Origin: Laccaria trichodermophora
Taxonomy: Eukaryota; Basidiomycota; Agaricomycetes; Agaricales; Hydnangiaceae
NCBI GenBank assembly: GCA_018417955.1
Contig: JACTVC010000028.1
Coordinates: 434,001-498,000, forward strand
Direction: 5' to 3'
Length of the DNA stretch: 64,000 nucleotides
Part shown: positions 1 to 11,794 of the stretch, piece by piece
Position numbering within the stretch: the first letter of the stretch is position 1
Layout: each line of letters starts with the position of its first letter
Position numbers and translations under genes: made by a program
The notes under the pieces: model-generated
Databases searched by the model: none
What the model saw: only the letters and a program-made list of their open reading frames with translations
What the model was told of the DNA's origin: nothing

Positions 1-104
1 TGAAGTGTTCAGATGAGGAAGAAGCTTCTGAGTAAGTAGTGTTATGATTTTCTTTCTTTTCTTTTTGATGTGTTTGGAGTGTAAATGAAAGAAGAAATAC
101 TGAT

Positions 105-2499
105 TTGTACAATAGTTCTAGTTTCCTTTTCAGATTTACTTTTCTGCTCTTGTCATCAGCTATATCACTTGTATCCCAGCACTGGATTTTAGTCTGGCTC
201 TTGATCTGGTCAAATCTAGTTTCATTGGCATCTGCTACCTCTTCAGGGCAACGTCCTTTTCCAAATATTCCATTCAGCATATTTAGTGATGCAATCCAGA
301 CAATCTTTGGCTCTAATATTTCTTTGGCAACTGTTCTCACAATCTCATTCACACTATTTGAGAATCCCGATTTATTAAATCTTCATTTTCGTCAACAACA
401 ATGGATTTGTGGTGATGAAAACAAAGTGCAGATTTCAGGATGGATAATTGCATTGAGCAATGCACTGGTAAACAAACTTGGAAAGAAGAGGGTTGAAACT
501 TTATTCTCTGAAAATGAACTTGCACGAGAGCCAGATGAAAAGGCAAAAGTTGATCTTCTTGCTGGAAAGCTTGACAAGCTGGCTGGCTGCTTGAAACTAT
601 CAACATTTGATGAGAAGGGGGGTTATAAAGGAAAATTACTCCCTCTATCACACAGCAAGATAGAACCAGCTTATGTCATTTGCCCCCCTTCATTTGCATG
701 TGAAACTCAGAGTTGTAGTCCAAGATCATTGCGTCAATCTACCAAAAGTAGTGACATACCATTGGTTACCTTGATCAAAGAGCAGAGAGTATACCAAGAT
801 GTCCCTGTGCTTACAGGAAAGTGCCCAAACTGTAAAACATTATACACAGCCGATCATGAAAGATTTGAAGATACATCAACTATTCAAAATACTTTGAAAC
901 GAGTCTATCTTAACTCAGCCAAATATTTAAAAATTGGCCAATCAATCTGGACTGATTGTGGATTTGCAATGGCAGCTATAAATGCTATGTATAACTTTCA
1001 TGCTTCAGCATCTGCTTTCTCAGAGTACTGGAATAATACATATGGAACAAAAGAAATTTCAATTTCACGAGCTCATGTCTGGCAAGCATTTGTTCAACAA
1101 TCTGTTCGCACAATTGCTGAAGAATCTGGAATTGATGCTGAATTTGATGATGGATTGAATATCAAAGAAGTTACTACTCAGGCATTTTCACTCTTGGGGG
1201 AAGATGGAGTCATCAGAGCTTCAGAAGGACATGCATGTGATGAATGTACTCAAAAACGCAAAGATACAAGTGATGTGGTTTTCAATAATCCAGCAGCAGT
1301 TGTTGGTGTTGATGCCACAGATGATGATATTCCTGCTTTGGCAGCAGCTCCTGAAGAAATGGAAGTTGATGCACCTCAGGTCACTTCAGATAATGAGATG
1401 GATACTGATGATATCCCAAACATAAAAATGGTTGTTCTTGATGGTATAGTTATGGGTCCTCAGGTAAATGACTTTTACATTTTGTTCATGGAGTTTGTTT
1501 GTTCACAATGATTTTTTCTAGCACTGTGCATATGAGAATTGCACTAATGACCTCTCTAACTCTCGTGGTGGATCTCTATGTGATATACATCACATAATGC
1601 TTGCTACTCAATGCTTGGTCTGTGACTGTAATAACCGAAGAGTAGAAAGAACACTTGCATGTGAACAGCACCAACCACAGTGGCGTAAACATACAAAGAA
1701 CAGCAAACGCCACAACCAGGCTGGAGTTCGCTGGATGTTACAACGCCCTGGGGAGAATAATCCTTGGGAGCCCCGTCGCAGAGGACCAAATCCCCAACAA
1801 CATGATGAACCAAATGAAGAACCACAGCCACCTCCCAATTACTTTCGTGCTGCTAGATTCTACTGTGTTGAAACTATTTGTGCACCTTGTGGTGTTGTTA
1901 TTGCATGGGCCAAGTTTCCAAAATCAGAATCACCAACCAATATTTTGAACTTTCTAGCAAAGGTTTATCCAACAGAAGAATCAAGGCCTGATTATATCTG
2001 TATTGATAAAGGTTGTCAAGTGCTTGCAACAGCAGTAGCAAATGGAAGTTGGGAGATTTGGAAAAAGACTACTAGATTTATTGTGGATGCCTATCACTAT
2101 ATCAATCATCGAGTGGCAGACTTCCTATGTTGGAAATACTGTAATCCTTCACCTGGAGATGGATCTGCTCCAAATCTTGTAGTTATGGCCTATGATAAGA
2201 ATGGACGACCATATTTGAAGCGAGCTTTCAATACACAGGTAATCAATGATTTATTTTCATTAAATATCAGCTCAATACTATAAATCTTTTAGGTTTGCGA
2301 ACAACTCAATGCATGGCTTGGTGGTTATCAATCAATTCTCAAACGTATGACACCAGGAAATTTTAACTGGTTTTTACACACCATGTTATTCTATCACACA
2401 AAGTATGTCATCCACAAACAGGAGATGAAGAAATCAGATGGAGATGAAGAGGAAAACTTGGGTTTAGATGAAGATGTTCAAGATGATGAGGATAACTAA
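105..2499 (+). CDS. CxC5/CxC6-type cysteine-cluster protein associated with KDZ transposons
   Basis: Seen: three exons in one frame, 105-1463, 1522-2238 and 2293-2499, joined across short introns with GT/AG ends, about 760 residues. Cysteine/histidine clusters lie at about residues 190-205 (CETQSC), 245-250 (KCPNCKTLY) and just after the first junction (HCAYENC, then CDIHH and CLVCDC). Later come D-rich blocks (YICIDKGCQ, VDAYHYINHR) and an acidic tail. Known: this Cys-cluster layout (CxC5/CxC6) accompanies KDZ transposases in mushrooms and is expanded in their genomes. Inference: a transposon-associated protein with a degenerate nuclease-like or zinc-binding fold; its biochemical role is unknown. 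The ATG at 105 may lie inside an intron (donor-like GTAAGT near 32, acceptor TTTTCAG near 133), so the true start may be off the window. Confidence 0.7.
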
Positions 2500-2639
2500 T
2501 AACAGTGAAGAGAAATGTGCAATCTTAGTGTGTGCAGAAATGTATATTAGTGTACTACAGTAAAGAGAAGTGTGCAGAAGTGTATACTAGTGTAAATGTA
2601 TGTAGAAAAGAGAAAAATTGTATCTGTTGTATCTATTTA

Positions 2640-2850
2640 TGGTGGATTGTGATCTTAATCCTGCGGAATCTGCTGGACTCCACCGGATTCCTGTGGATTC
2701 CGGTGGATTCCACTGGATTCCGGTCCCATTCCTGTGGATTCCGGTGGATTCCACTGGATTCCGGTCCCATTCCTGCGGATTCCGCCGGAGTCCGGTCCCA
2801 TTCCACCGGAATCCGCAGGAATGACCGGAGTCCGACAGGAATAGGTAGGG
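2640..2850. repeat. GGATTCC-rich minisatellite
   Basis: About 200 bp made of imperfect reiterations of short units built on GGATTCC with CGGT/CTGT/CACT spacers; two ~55-bp blocks (about 2680-2735 and 2735-2790) are near-identical. It is open in several frames on both strands, which gives spurious peptides. It lies directly before the first recognisable codons of the next gene. Confidence 0.85.
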
Positions 2851-2853
2851 CAC

Positions 2854-4652
2854 AATAAAGTACTGATGTTATCGATCGCAAGGTTCGGACGAGGGAGGTT
2901 GGGAGTGAGGCGGGGATCAACACTTTTATCGAACATCCGGACAAGCTCGACCCCGCCTCCTGGTGGGTTATCACTACTCCAAACGTGGGTTACATCCCGA
3001 CAGCTCCAATTGGCATTCGACGTATCCAAGCAAAGGCAGATGGCCGCTTTGGATTAGACGATCACACCCTCCACCCCCAGATGTACGTCCAAGGTTTTGA
3101 GTACATCTGCTGCATCCCCCAACGCGATCAGTCTCGCCACATGTTGTGGTGGACACCCACCCTCGCTGATTGCCCCATGATTCCCAATTCACCGTTCTCC
3201 ATCACCATTCGCGTACTCAAGCCAGAACTCCTGAAGGGGTACAAGGATCTTCGTGACAAGTATGTTGGTTTAATCGCAAAACGAGAGGGACGCGACCGCT
3301 CCCCTCTTGCGGGTCTTTTGGTTACCACAATGTGTCAAGCCCTTGATAGGCTTCAATCGTTTGGGATGACTTACAAAGAAATCCTACTCGGCGTAGCAGA
3401 ATTCCAGAGGGCTGTCCTTGACATCCACGCGTGGATCGATTTCGTAGACGTCTATCAACCTCGTCTGTTTCCTGGACCCAATGGCGTGGTGAAGTACGAT
3501 GCCAATCAGGCTCTGATGGGGGCTTTCACGGAAAAGGTTCAGGTCGCTCAACAACTGCAGGCGATGGGGATCCCTGTATGGCTGATCCGCCCCTCATTTC
3601 GAATCCTCCCCACCATGAATGTCAACATCCCTTCTTTCCAGCAACATTGCAAGATGATCGTTCTTGAGCATTTCAAGGATCATGAGGGCACTTTAGACCC
3701 ATACCCTGTTCTGGTGACTGGTCCGCCCTCGTCCGAACTTTACAGGTGGACCCAACGTATAGGCTGCGCAATCATGGACCTTCAAAATGTCACTGCAATC
3801 GGTCGACAAGACTTTATTGAGGGGAAAGCTAGTATTGGGGCAGTTCGAGACGAATGTAAGTTTTCAGCTTGTAATGATGCAACCCACTTCACATACCTCA
3901 ATGAAGATTCTATTCCTGTGCCGTCCGCATCCGCGTTGTCGTCTGCGGGGAAAGTTGGCCCATCTGGTTGGTTCTTTCGTATTTCTTTCTATGTAACCTT
4001 GGAGACTAATTTCTGCCTTTCTCTCAGCTTACCTGTTACCATCCAGCAGTGTCGGACAACAACCCTCAGCTTCCAGAAGTGTCGGACAACAACCCGCACC
4101 ATCCTCGAAAGGTGGGTCTCACCATTCTAAGCTTAACATATGTAGTAATTGAGAATTCTGGCAGTTCTGCTTTCTGTGGCCTCTCAGCAGCTGTCCCGAC
4201 GCTCCTCAGTACCATCCATCCCACCAGTCATGCCCAACCCAACACGTCATGGTGGTCCAGGACCTTCGAAGCGCCCTCACATAGCTGAGGCGAACGCGGC
4301 TGATGTCAACTCTCCTTTCATGCCTGTCCCCGTTCCCACGTGGGCCAACGCTTTACAAAACTTGGATACCAATCGTTGTCATTTGAGACGTCAGCCAGGG
4401 GATGTGAACATTGGGTACAAATACCCGAAACCAGAGATTTTCTTGAACTCCAAGAATCGGGCTTTGTACACTGCTACTTGGCTTGCTATCCAGGCTCATC
4501 ATGCTTACACACTGGCAACAGCAACCGAGCTACCGCCACCTATCACTGCCCAGCAATGGCGGAATTTCCTCTTGCGAATCATACCCTTCTTGGATGCTGA
4601 TGACATCGATTATACAGCGGATGTTGAAGATACCACCGCCCAGGGCAGTTAG
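2854..4652 (+). CDS. Orphan multi-exon gene, 5' incomplete, function unknown
   Basis: Seen: an open frame starts after the stop at about 2851 and runs to 3855 without a convincing ATG; a second exon (4028-4111) and a third (4210-4652) join it in phase. The exon-1 protein contains VQGFEYICCIPQRDQSRH, MLWWTPT and a Pro/Gln-rich linker (GQQPSASRSVGQQPAP), then a KRPHI basic stretch. I recognise no catalytic domain. It resembles the lineage-specific hypothetical proteins common in transposon-rich parts of mushroom genomes (impression from memory only). Odd: the start codon is missing where the GGATTCC minisatellite begins, and the TAG stop is formed where the terminal repeat of the palindromic element starts (4649), so both ends may be truncated. 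Confidence 0.5.
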
Positions 4653-4729
4653 TAGGAATCACCCACCAACACTGAGAGCCCCGAACATACAAACAGGCCA
4701 TAGTTGATGGTGCCTGCTGATGGGCCGAT
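4649..4729 (+). repeat. Left terminal inverted repeat of palindromic element
   Basis: Matches the reverse complement of 11714-11794 with a handful of mismatches. The conserved core runs from CAACACTGAG to the GCCTGCTGATG block. Its first bases supply the stop codon of the flanking orphan gene. Confidence 0.8.
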
Positions 4730-5132
4730 AAGAGACAATAACCTGGTGTTGATGAATTGGCCGATGCAGTCCCATGAATAAGGTAATGAAGGGTCAGCCG
4801 GTGATGTAGATTTAGCACAGCTGGATCAGCAGGAATTACACCTGGAGAGCGAAGGACAACTATTTGTATATCGGCTGATGGAAGATAGCTATGCAGGATC
4901 AGCTGACAGATTTGAATGTTCCTGGGTTGGTGATCGGCCGAGGGTCTTGAATTTTGATTAGCAGAGTCAGCTGGTGGGACCCACATTATTGTAGTCATGG
5001 CTTGGCTGATCAGTCCAGCAAATGGATACTGCTACTGGGTCGGCCATGAAAAGTGACAATTTCTAAACATGGGATCAGCCGATCTTTGAGCCAGCCTGGC
5101 CTTTTCAATATGGACTAGTATATGTTTTCTGC

Positions 5133-8090
5133 TCGGCTTCAAATCGGTAAAAGTGCGTGGGCTGCATCTCAGATAATGAAACCGATTTAATTTTAAATTG
5201 TTGAAGTACTTTAGCTAGTGCCGAGGCTGGGTGAAAAATAACGGAGCAGACAAGTGAATTAAATTGGTAACAATGCCCGGGCTGCGTCTCGCATAATAGA
5301 ACCTGTTGAATATTAAATTGTTGAAGTATTTTGGCTGGGTGGAAAACAACCGAGCAGACAAGTGAATTAAATTGGCAAAAGTGCTCGGGCTGCGTCTCAG
5401 GTAATAGAGCTGATTCAATATTAAATTGGTGAAGTACTTGGGCTGGTGCCGAGGCCGGGAAAATAACTGAGCAGACAAGTGAATTAAATTGGCAAAAGTG
5501 CCCGGGCTGTGTCTCAGGTAATAGAGCCGATTTAATAATATATTGGTGAGGTACTTGAAGTGGTGCCGAGGCCGAGTGGAAAATAACTAAGCAGACAAGT
5601 GAATTAAATCAGTAAGAGTGGCCGGGCTGCATCTTGAATAATAGAGATTATTTAATATTAAATTGGTGATGTACTTTGTCTGGTGCCGAGGCCGGGTGAA
5701 AAATGACCGAGCAGATCGGTAAAAGTGCCCAGGCTATGTCTTGGGTAATAGAGCCGATTTAATATTAAATTGGTGAAGTACTTTAACTGGTGCCAAGGCC
5801 AGGTGGAAAATAACCGAGCAGACAAGTGAATTAAATCGGTAAAAGTGCCCGGACTGCATCTTGGATAATAGAGCCAATTTAATATTAAATTGGTGAAGTA
5901 CTTTGGCTGGTGCCGAGGCTGGGTGACAAATGACCGAGCAGATCGGTAAAAGTGCCCAGGCTATGTCTCAGGTAATAGAGCCGATTTAATATTAAATTGG
6001 TGAAGTACTTTGGCTGGTGCCGAGGCTGGGTGAAAAATGACCGAGCAGACAAGTGAATTAAATCGGTAAAAGTGCCCAGGCTATGTCTCGGGTAATAGAG
6101 CCGATTTAATATTAAATTGGTGAAGTACTCTAAGTGGTGCCGAGGCTGAGTGGAAAATAACCGAGCAGATCGGTAAAAGTGCCCAGGCTATGTCTTGGGT
6201 AATAGAGCCGATTTAATATTAAATTGGTGAAGTACTTTAACTGGTGCCGAGGCCGGGTGGAAAATAACCGAACAGACAAGTGAATTAAATCGGTAAAAGT
6301 GCCCGGACTGCATCTTGGATAATAGAGCCAATTTAATATTAAATTGGTGAAGTACTTTGGCTGGTGCCGAGGCCGGGTGAAAAATAACCGAGCAGACAAG
6401 TGAATTAAATCGGTAAAAGTGCCCAGGTTACGTCTCGGGTAATAGAGCCAATTTAATATTAAATTGGTGAAGTACTTTAACTGGTGCTAAGGCCGAGTGG
6501 AAAATAACCGAGCAGACAAGCGAATTAAATCAGTAAAAGTGCCCGGGCTGCATCTTGGATAATAGAGCCAATTTAATATTAAATTGGTGAAGTACTTTGG
6601 CTGGTGCCGAGGCCGGGTGAGAGATGACCGAGCAGACAAGTGAATTAAATTGGTAACAATGCCTGGGCTGCGTCTCGGGTAATAGAGCCGATTTAATATT
6701 CAATTGGTGAAATACTTTAACTGGTGCCAAGGCCAGGTGGAAAATAACCGAGCAGACAAGTGAATTAAATCGGTAAAAGTGCCCGGACTGCATCTTGGAT
6801 AATAGAGCCAATTTAATATTAAATTGGTGAAGTACTTTGGCTGGTGCCGACGCTGGGTGAAAAATGACCGAGCAGACAAGTGAATTAAATCGGTAAAAGT
6901 GCCCAGGCTATGTCTCGGGTAATAGAGCCGATTTAATATTAAATTGGTGAAGTACTCTAAGTGGTGCCGAGGCTGGGTGGAAAATAACCGAGCAGATCGG
7001 TAAAAGTGCCCAGGCTATGTCTCGGGTAATAGAGCCGATTTAATATTAAATTGGTGAAGTACTTTAACTGGTGCCGAGGCCGGGTGGAAAATAACCGAAC
7101 AGACAAGTGAATTAAATCGGTAAAAGTGCCCGGACTGCATCTTGGATAATAGAGCCAATTTAATATTAAATTGGTGAAGTACTTTGGCTGGTGCCGAGGC
7201 CGGGTGAAAAATAACCGAGCAGACAAGTGAATTAAATCGGTAAAAGTGCCCAGGTTACGTCTTGGGTAATAGAGCCGATTTAATATTAAATTGGTGAAGT
7301 ACTTTAACTGGTGCTAAGGCCGAGTGGAAAATAACCGAGCAGACAAGCGAATTAAATCAGTAAAAGTGCCCGGGCTGCATCTTGGATAATAGAGCCAATT
7401 TAATATTAAATTGGTGAAGTACTTTGGCTGATGCCGAGGCCGGGTGAGAGATGACCGAGCAGACAAGTGAATTAAATTGGTAACAATGCCTGGGCTGCGT
7501 CTCGGGTAATAGAGCCGATTTAATATTCAATTGGTGAAATACTTTAACTGGTGCCGAGGCCAAGTGGAAAATAACCGAGCAGACAAGTGAATTAAATCAG
7601 TAAAAGTGCCTGGGCTGCGTCTCTGATAATAGAGCCAATTTAATATCAAATTGGTGAAGTACTTTGGCTGGTGCCGACGCTGGGTGAAAAATAACCAAGC
7701 AGACAAGTGAATTAAATCAGTAACAATGCCGGGCTGCATCTCAGATAACAGAACCTGTTTAGTATTAAATTGTTGAAGTGCTTTGGCTGGATGGAAAACA
7801 ACTGAGCAGACAACTGAATTAAATTGATAAAAGTGCCTGGGCTGCACATCGGATAGTAGAGCCAATTTAATATTGAATTGTTGAGGTACCTTGGCTGGTG
7901 CCAAGGGCAGGTAGAAAATAACCGAGCAGACAGGTGAATTAAATTGGTAAAAGTGCCTGGACTGCACATCGGGTGACGGATATTAAATTGTCATACTTTG
8001 GCTGGTCCGAGGCCGGGTAAAAAATAACATGGTAGAAATGCCCAGGTTGCACATCAGATAATAGAACCGATTTGATATTCAATTGGCGAA
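5133..8090 (+). repeat. 120-bp satellite array, left arm (about 25 monomers)
   Basis: Tandem monomers of 120 bp with some units shortened by about 14 bp. Each unit carries an AT-rich block that in many copies is the perfect palindrome CCAATTTAATATTAAATTGG, then a GTGCCGAGGC block and an ACCGAGCAGACAAGTGAATT block. A higher-order repeat of about 827 bp exists: 6130-6399 is nearly identical to 6957-7226. Because 120 is a multiple of 3, stop-free frames run through many units on the minus strand; these look like a repeat artefact rather than genes. Confidence 0.95.
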
Positions 8091-8133
8091 GTCCTTCAGC
8101 TAATGCCATGTCCGGCTGCAAAGTGGCAAGTGA

Positions 8134-8262
8134 GTGGATTCTCCCGCCGTCCCGCCATCCCGCCATCCCGCCATCCTGCCATCCTGCCATCCCGCCATCC
8201 CGCCATCCCACCATCCCACCATCCCATCATCCTCCCATCCTTCCATCTTTCCATCCTGCCAT
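8134..8262 (+). repeat. CCCGCCAT octamer minisatellite
   Basis: About 16 imperfect copies of an 8-bp unit (CCCGCCAT, drifting to CCTGCCAT and CCCACCAT) at the inner end of the left satellite arm. No counterpart is present at the inner end of the right arm. Confidence 0.9.
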
Positions 8263-8289
8263 CCTGCCCTCCTGTCATCAGCATTATAT

Positions 8290-9395
8290 CTCAACCATTA
8301 CTGGCCACTTCTCTCCAAAAACCCTGCTAATTATATCTTGATGTAGTATATGTCATACTCAAAACAAGAACCTATAGTAGTGTAGTTGACATGCATCTCC
8401 CTCAATGTTCCCCATGGTATGTATACCTTTACTGTAGCCTCCCCAAAGCAGAAAGAATACAGTGTATATTATATATGCTTAATTTGTGGTAGCTCAGAAT
8501 AGCCATTTGGGGTTCTGAGTATCTGTATTGCACAACATGCCCAGAAGACATATAAATCCCATGGGAGTTCCAGAGGAATATGTTCAATTATTATTTGCAC
8601 GACATGAAGATATAAGGTTCTAATTGGAGCAACTTACCTGGTAAATGGTGTATGGAGAGGAGGGAGGAATACATTGTATCCATTAGTTACATTACCACCG
8701 TTTCACCAATGAGAGTCAAAAGTGGGTTGGAGGTAGGGATGGGATAGCTAGAAAGAAGATTTAAAGGAATTACAGAGATTGACAAGACAAGATAATGATT
8801 TCAGAAGATTATATATGGAGCAGGACAATGGTACATGGATAGTCACTAACATTCCAGCCATATCTCTGTATCTACCAAAACAGATATTTAAAACATCCTG
8901 CCTTCCTTACCTGATCAATACTCTTTGAACAACCTACTAGCTACCCCAGCCTTAAGTGAACCTCACACCATATATAATAAACACGACCAAAATATGATTA
9001 GGAACTTTTTTGGAGAGAAATAGTCCAGTAACAGTGGAAATACTATACTCATGACTGGTGGGCGGAATGGGGGCGGGATTACACCTATTGGAGAAACTAG
9101 TGCCTGATTTAGTAATTGTCGGTCAACAATGATGGCATTGAGAGGGAGCATCAGGCAGATGGTGTGAAAGTTATAACTAACTTGTCTATTCGGCATTGGT
9201 GTATGAATGGCTCCGAGCTCGGGGAACAACCCTCATCAGTTGTGTTATCTTGTCTGCTCGGTAATATTACACCCAGACTGAAATGATACAGATGCAACCC
9301 AGGCATGTTCAGTGATATACTTCACTTGTAGGCTCAGTAGTGGTCCACTTCAACCATCTGTAGACAGCATAACAATTTCATATTTAATCATCAGC
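8290..9395. other. Central spacer between satellite arms
   Basis: AT-rich spacer with no convincing gene. The outer ~70 bp on each side are diverged inverted copies of each other, sharing an ATTACTGG...CTTCTCTCC-type core near 8297-8320 and its complement near 9018-9040. The palindrome therefore reaches into the spacer. Confidence 0.5.
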
Positions 9396-10975
9396 AGCAG
9401 CTCGGGTGTTTTTACCAATTTAATTCACTTGTCTGCTTGGTTATATTCGACCTGGCCTCGGCACCAGCCAAAGTACTTCAATGATTTAATAGTAAATCGG
9501 CTCTATTATCCGGGATGCAGGCTGGTCACTTTTACCAATTTAATTCACTTGTCTGCTTGGTTATTTTCCACTCGGCCTCAGCACCAGTTAAAGTACTTCA
9601 CCAATTTAATATAAAATCGGCTCTATTACCCGTGACACAGCGCAGGCATTGTTACCAATTTAATTCACTTGTCTGCTCAGTTATTTTCCACCCGGCCTCG
9701 GCACCAGCCAAAGTACTTCACCAATCTAACATTAAATTGGCTCTATTATCCAAGATGCAGCCCAGGCACTTTTACCGATTTGATTCACTTGTCTGCTCGG
9801 TTATTTTCCACTCGGCCTCGGCACCACTTAAAGTACTTCACCAATTTAATATTAAATCGGCTCTATTACCTGAGACATAGCCTGGGCACTTTTACCGATT
9901 TAATTCACTTGTCTGCTCGGTCATTTTTCACCTGGCCTCGGCACCAGCCAAAGTACGTCACCAATTTAATATTAAATCAGCTCTATTACCCGAGACGTAG
10001 CCTGGGCACTTTTACCGATTTAATTCACTTGTCTGCTCGGTTATTTTCCACCCAGCCTCGGCACCAGCCAAGTACTTCACCAATCTAATATTGAATTGGC
10101 TCTATTATCCAAGATGCAGCCCAGGCACTTTTACCGATTTGATTCACTTGTCTGCCTGGTTATTTTCCACTCAGCCTCGGCACCACTTAAAGTACTTCAC
10201 CAATTTAATATTAAATTGGCTCCATTACCCGAGACATAGCCTGGGCACTTTTACCGATTTAATTCACTTGTCTGCTTGGTTATTTTCCACCCAGCCTCGG
10301 CACCAGCCAAAGTACTTCACCAATTTAATATTAAATTGGCTCTATTATCCAAGATGCAGCCCAGGCACTTTTACCGATTTGATTCACTTGTCTGCTTGGT
10401 TATTTTCCACTCGGCCTCGGCACCAGTTAAAGTAGTTCACCAATTTACCATTAAATCGGCTCTATTACCCGAGATGTAGCCTGGGCACTTTTACCGATTT
10501 AATTCACTTGTCTGCTCGGTCATTTTTCACCTGGCCTTGGCACCAGCCAAAGTACAACAATTTAATAGTAAATCGGCTCTATTATCCGAGACGCAGCCCG
10601 AGCACTTTTGCTGATTTAACTAACTTGTCTGCTCGGTTATTTTCCACTTGACCTTGGCACCAGCCAAAGTACTTCACCAATTTAATATAAAATCGGCTCT
10701 ATTATCCAAGACATGGCCCGGGCACTTTTGATGATTTAATTCACTTGTCTGCTCAGTCGTTTTTCACCCAGCCAAAGTACTTCAACAATTTAATATCACC
10801 CGATGTGCAGCCCAGGCATTTTTACCCATTTCATTCACTTGTCTGCTTGATTATTTTGCATCTGGACATGGCACCAGCCAAGGTACTTCAACAGTTTAGA
10901 ATTCAAATGCCTGCATCACCCGATGTGCACCTTTACTGATGTAATTCATGTCTGCTTGGTGTAATTTCACCCGAA
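9396..10975 (-). repeat. 120-bp satellite array, right arm, inverted (about 13 monomers)
   Basis: The same 120-bp monomer as in 5133-8090 but in reverse orientation, with the register clear for long stretches (for example 9541, 9661, 9781, 9901). Units degrade towards 10975. The right arm is about half the length of the left arm. Confidence 0.95.
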
Positions 10976-11713
10976 CATGGTGCCAGCTCACACATCTTTT
11001 TCCTGAAAAATGCACTGGCTCAGACACGATGATTTAATATGGAATCAATTCAATCACTCAAGGTGAAACCCGGGTATTTGTACTATTTCCCACTTGTCGG
11101 CTCCATTATTTTGCATCTGAACATGTTTGATTCGCTGTTTCCATGCATTTGTACAGATTCAATGACCTTGTCTGCTCAGTAACTTTGCACCAGAATACAG
11201 GACCAGCTAATGTACTCAATGGCCTGATGCAAACATAAAACCAGAGGGTGATTTTGAATGCAGGACATGGAAAAGAACATTAGGGGGTTGGTACAACATA
11301 TGAACAAGTAAACTTAGCTAGGCCATGTGTTAGCCAGGCTGGCTATCATCACGGGACAGATGGCAACATAAATTGTTTAATTGGAGACAAGCCAAAGAAT
11401 GGTAGGGAGTGTGGTGCCGACTGGGCCTGGCCATATCCGGGCTGGAGATGGCAACAGATGGGGGCCGGCCTCATCTCTGCTCGGGGCTGACAATGACATT
11501 CATGACCTCGGGTATGTAAACTGACTTTGCCGAGCCAGGGTGCAGCAAGTGGGCTGATCCATATTGTGAGGAATCAAAAGCTGTTCAGCTGACCCACAAT
11601 CCAAGGCAATTTCAGCGGGGTCAATTCATCCTTAGGCTGGTTGGCCGGCACACAGAACCACTCATCAAGAAAATATGGGTGGCCGAGCCAGCTTTGATGG
11701 GGTCAACATATAC
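10976..11713. other. Right subterminal region of the palindromic element
   Basis: Diverged non-coding sequence between the last recognisable monomers and the right terminal repeat. It contains scattered GGCTGATC/CTCGG-type words like those at 4730-5130 on the left side. No gene seen. Confidence 0.4.
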
Positions 11714-11794
11714 ATCGGCTCATCAGCAGGCACCATCAACCATGGCCTGTTTGTATGGTCAGGGGGCTCAGTGTTGTTGGGGTAAGGTCACTAA
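11714..11794 (-). repeat. Right terminal inverted repeat of palindromic element
   Basis: Reverse complement of 4649-4729 with few mismatches. On the minus strand its outermost bases provide the TAG stop (11791-11793) that ends the flanking NLR-like reading frame in the middle of a TPR unit. Confidence 0.8.

Larger units (their letters stand above)
4649..11794. mobile_element. Foldback-like giant palindromic satellite element
   Basis: Seen: a ~80-bp inverted repeat bounds the region (4649-4729 against 11714-11794; both begin TTAGT at the outer edge, few mismatches). Inside are two arms of the same 120-bp satellite in opposite orientation (about 5133-8090 and 9396-10975). Even the central spacer keeps faint mirror symmetry: 8290-8345 resembles the complement of 8985-9060. 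Known: Foldback elements (Drosophila FB, Galileo) are long inverted repeats made of tandem subrepeats. Inference: a non-autonomous Foldback-type element, or a palindromic amplification of a satellite. No transposase is visible and no clear target duplication was found. Confidence 0.6.

Noticed and set aside
2532..2974. Overlapping open frames in the GGATTCC region
   Set aside because: Translation of a short tandem repeat; all frames on both strands are open.
8072..8346. HPAIPPSRHP-type repeat proteins
   Set aside because: Translation of the CCCGCCAT octamer minisatellite.
5215..10479. Many 60-146-residue open frames coding PRHQPKYFTNLIL-type repeats
   Set aside because: They are the 120-bp satellite read in its stop-free frames on either strand; no start, splice or promoter context suggests translation.
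4649..11794. CRISPR-like array
   Set aside because: The units are contiguous satellite monomers with no unique spacers, and the genome is eukaryotic.
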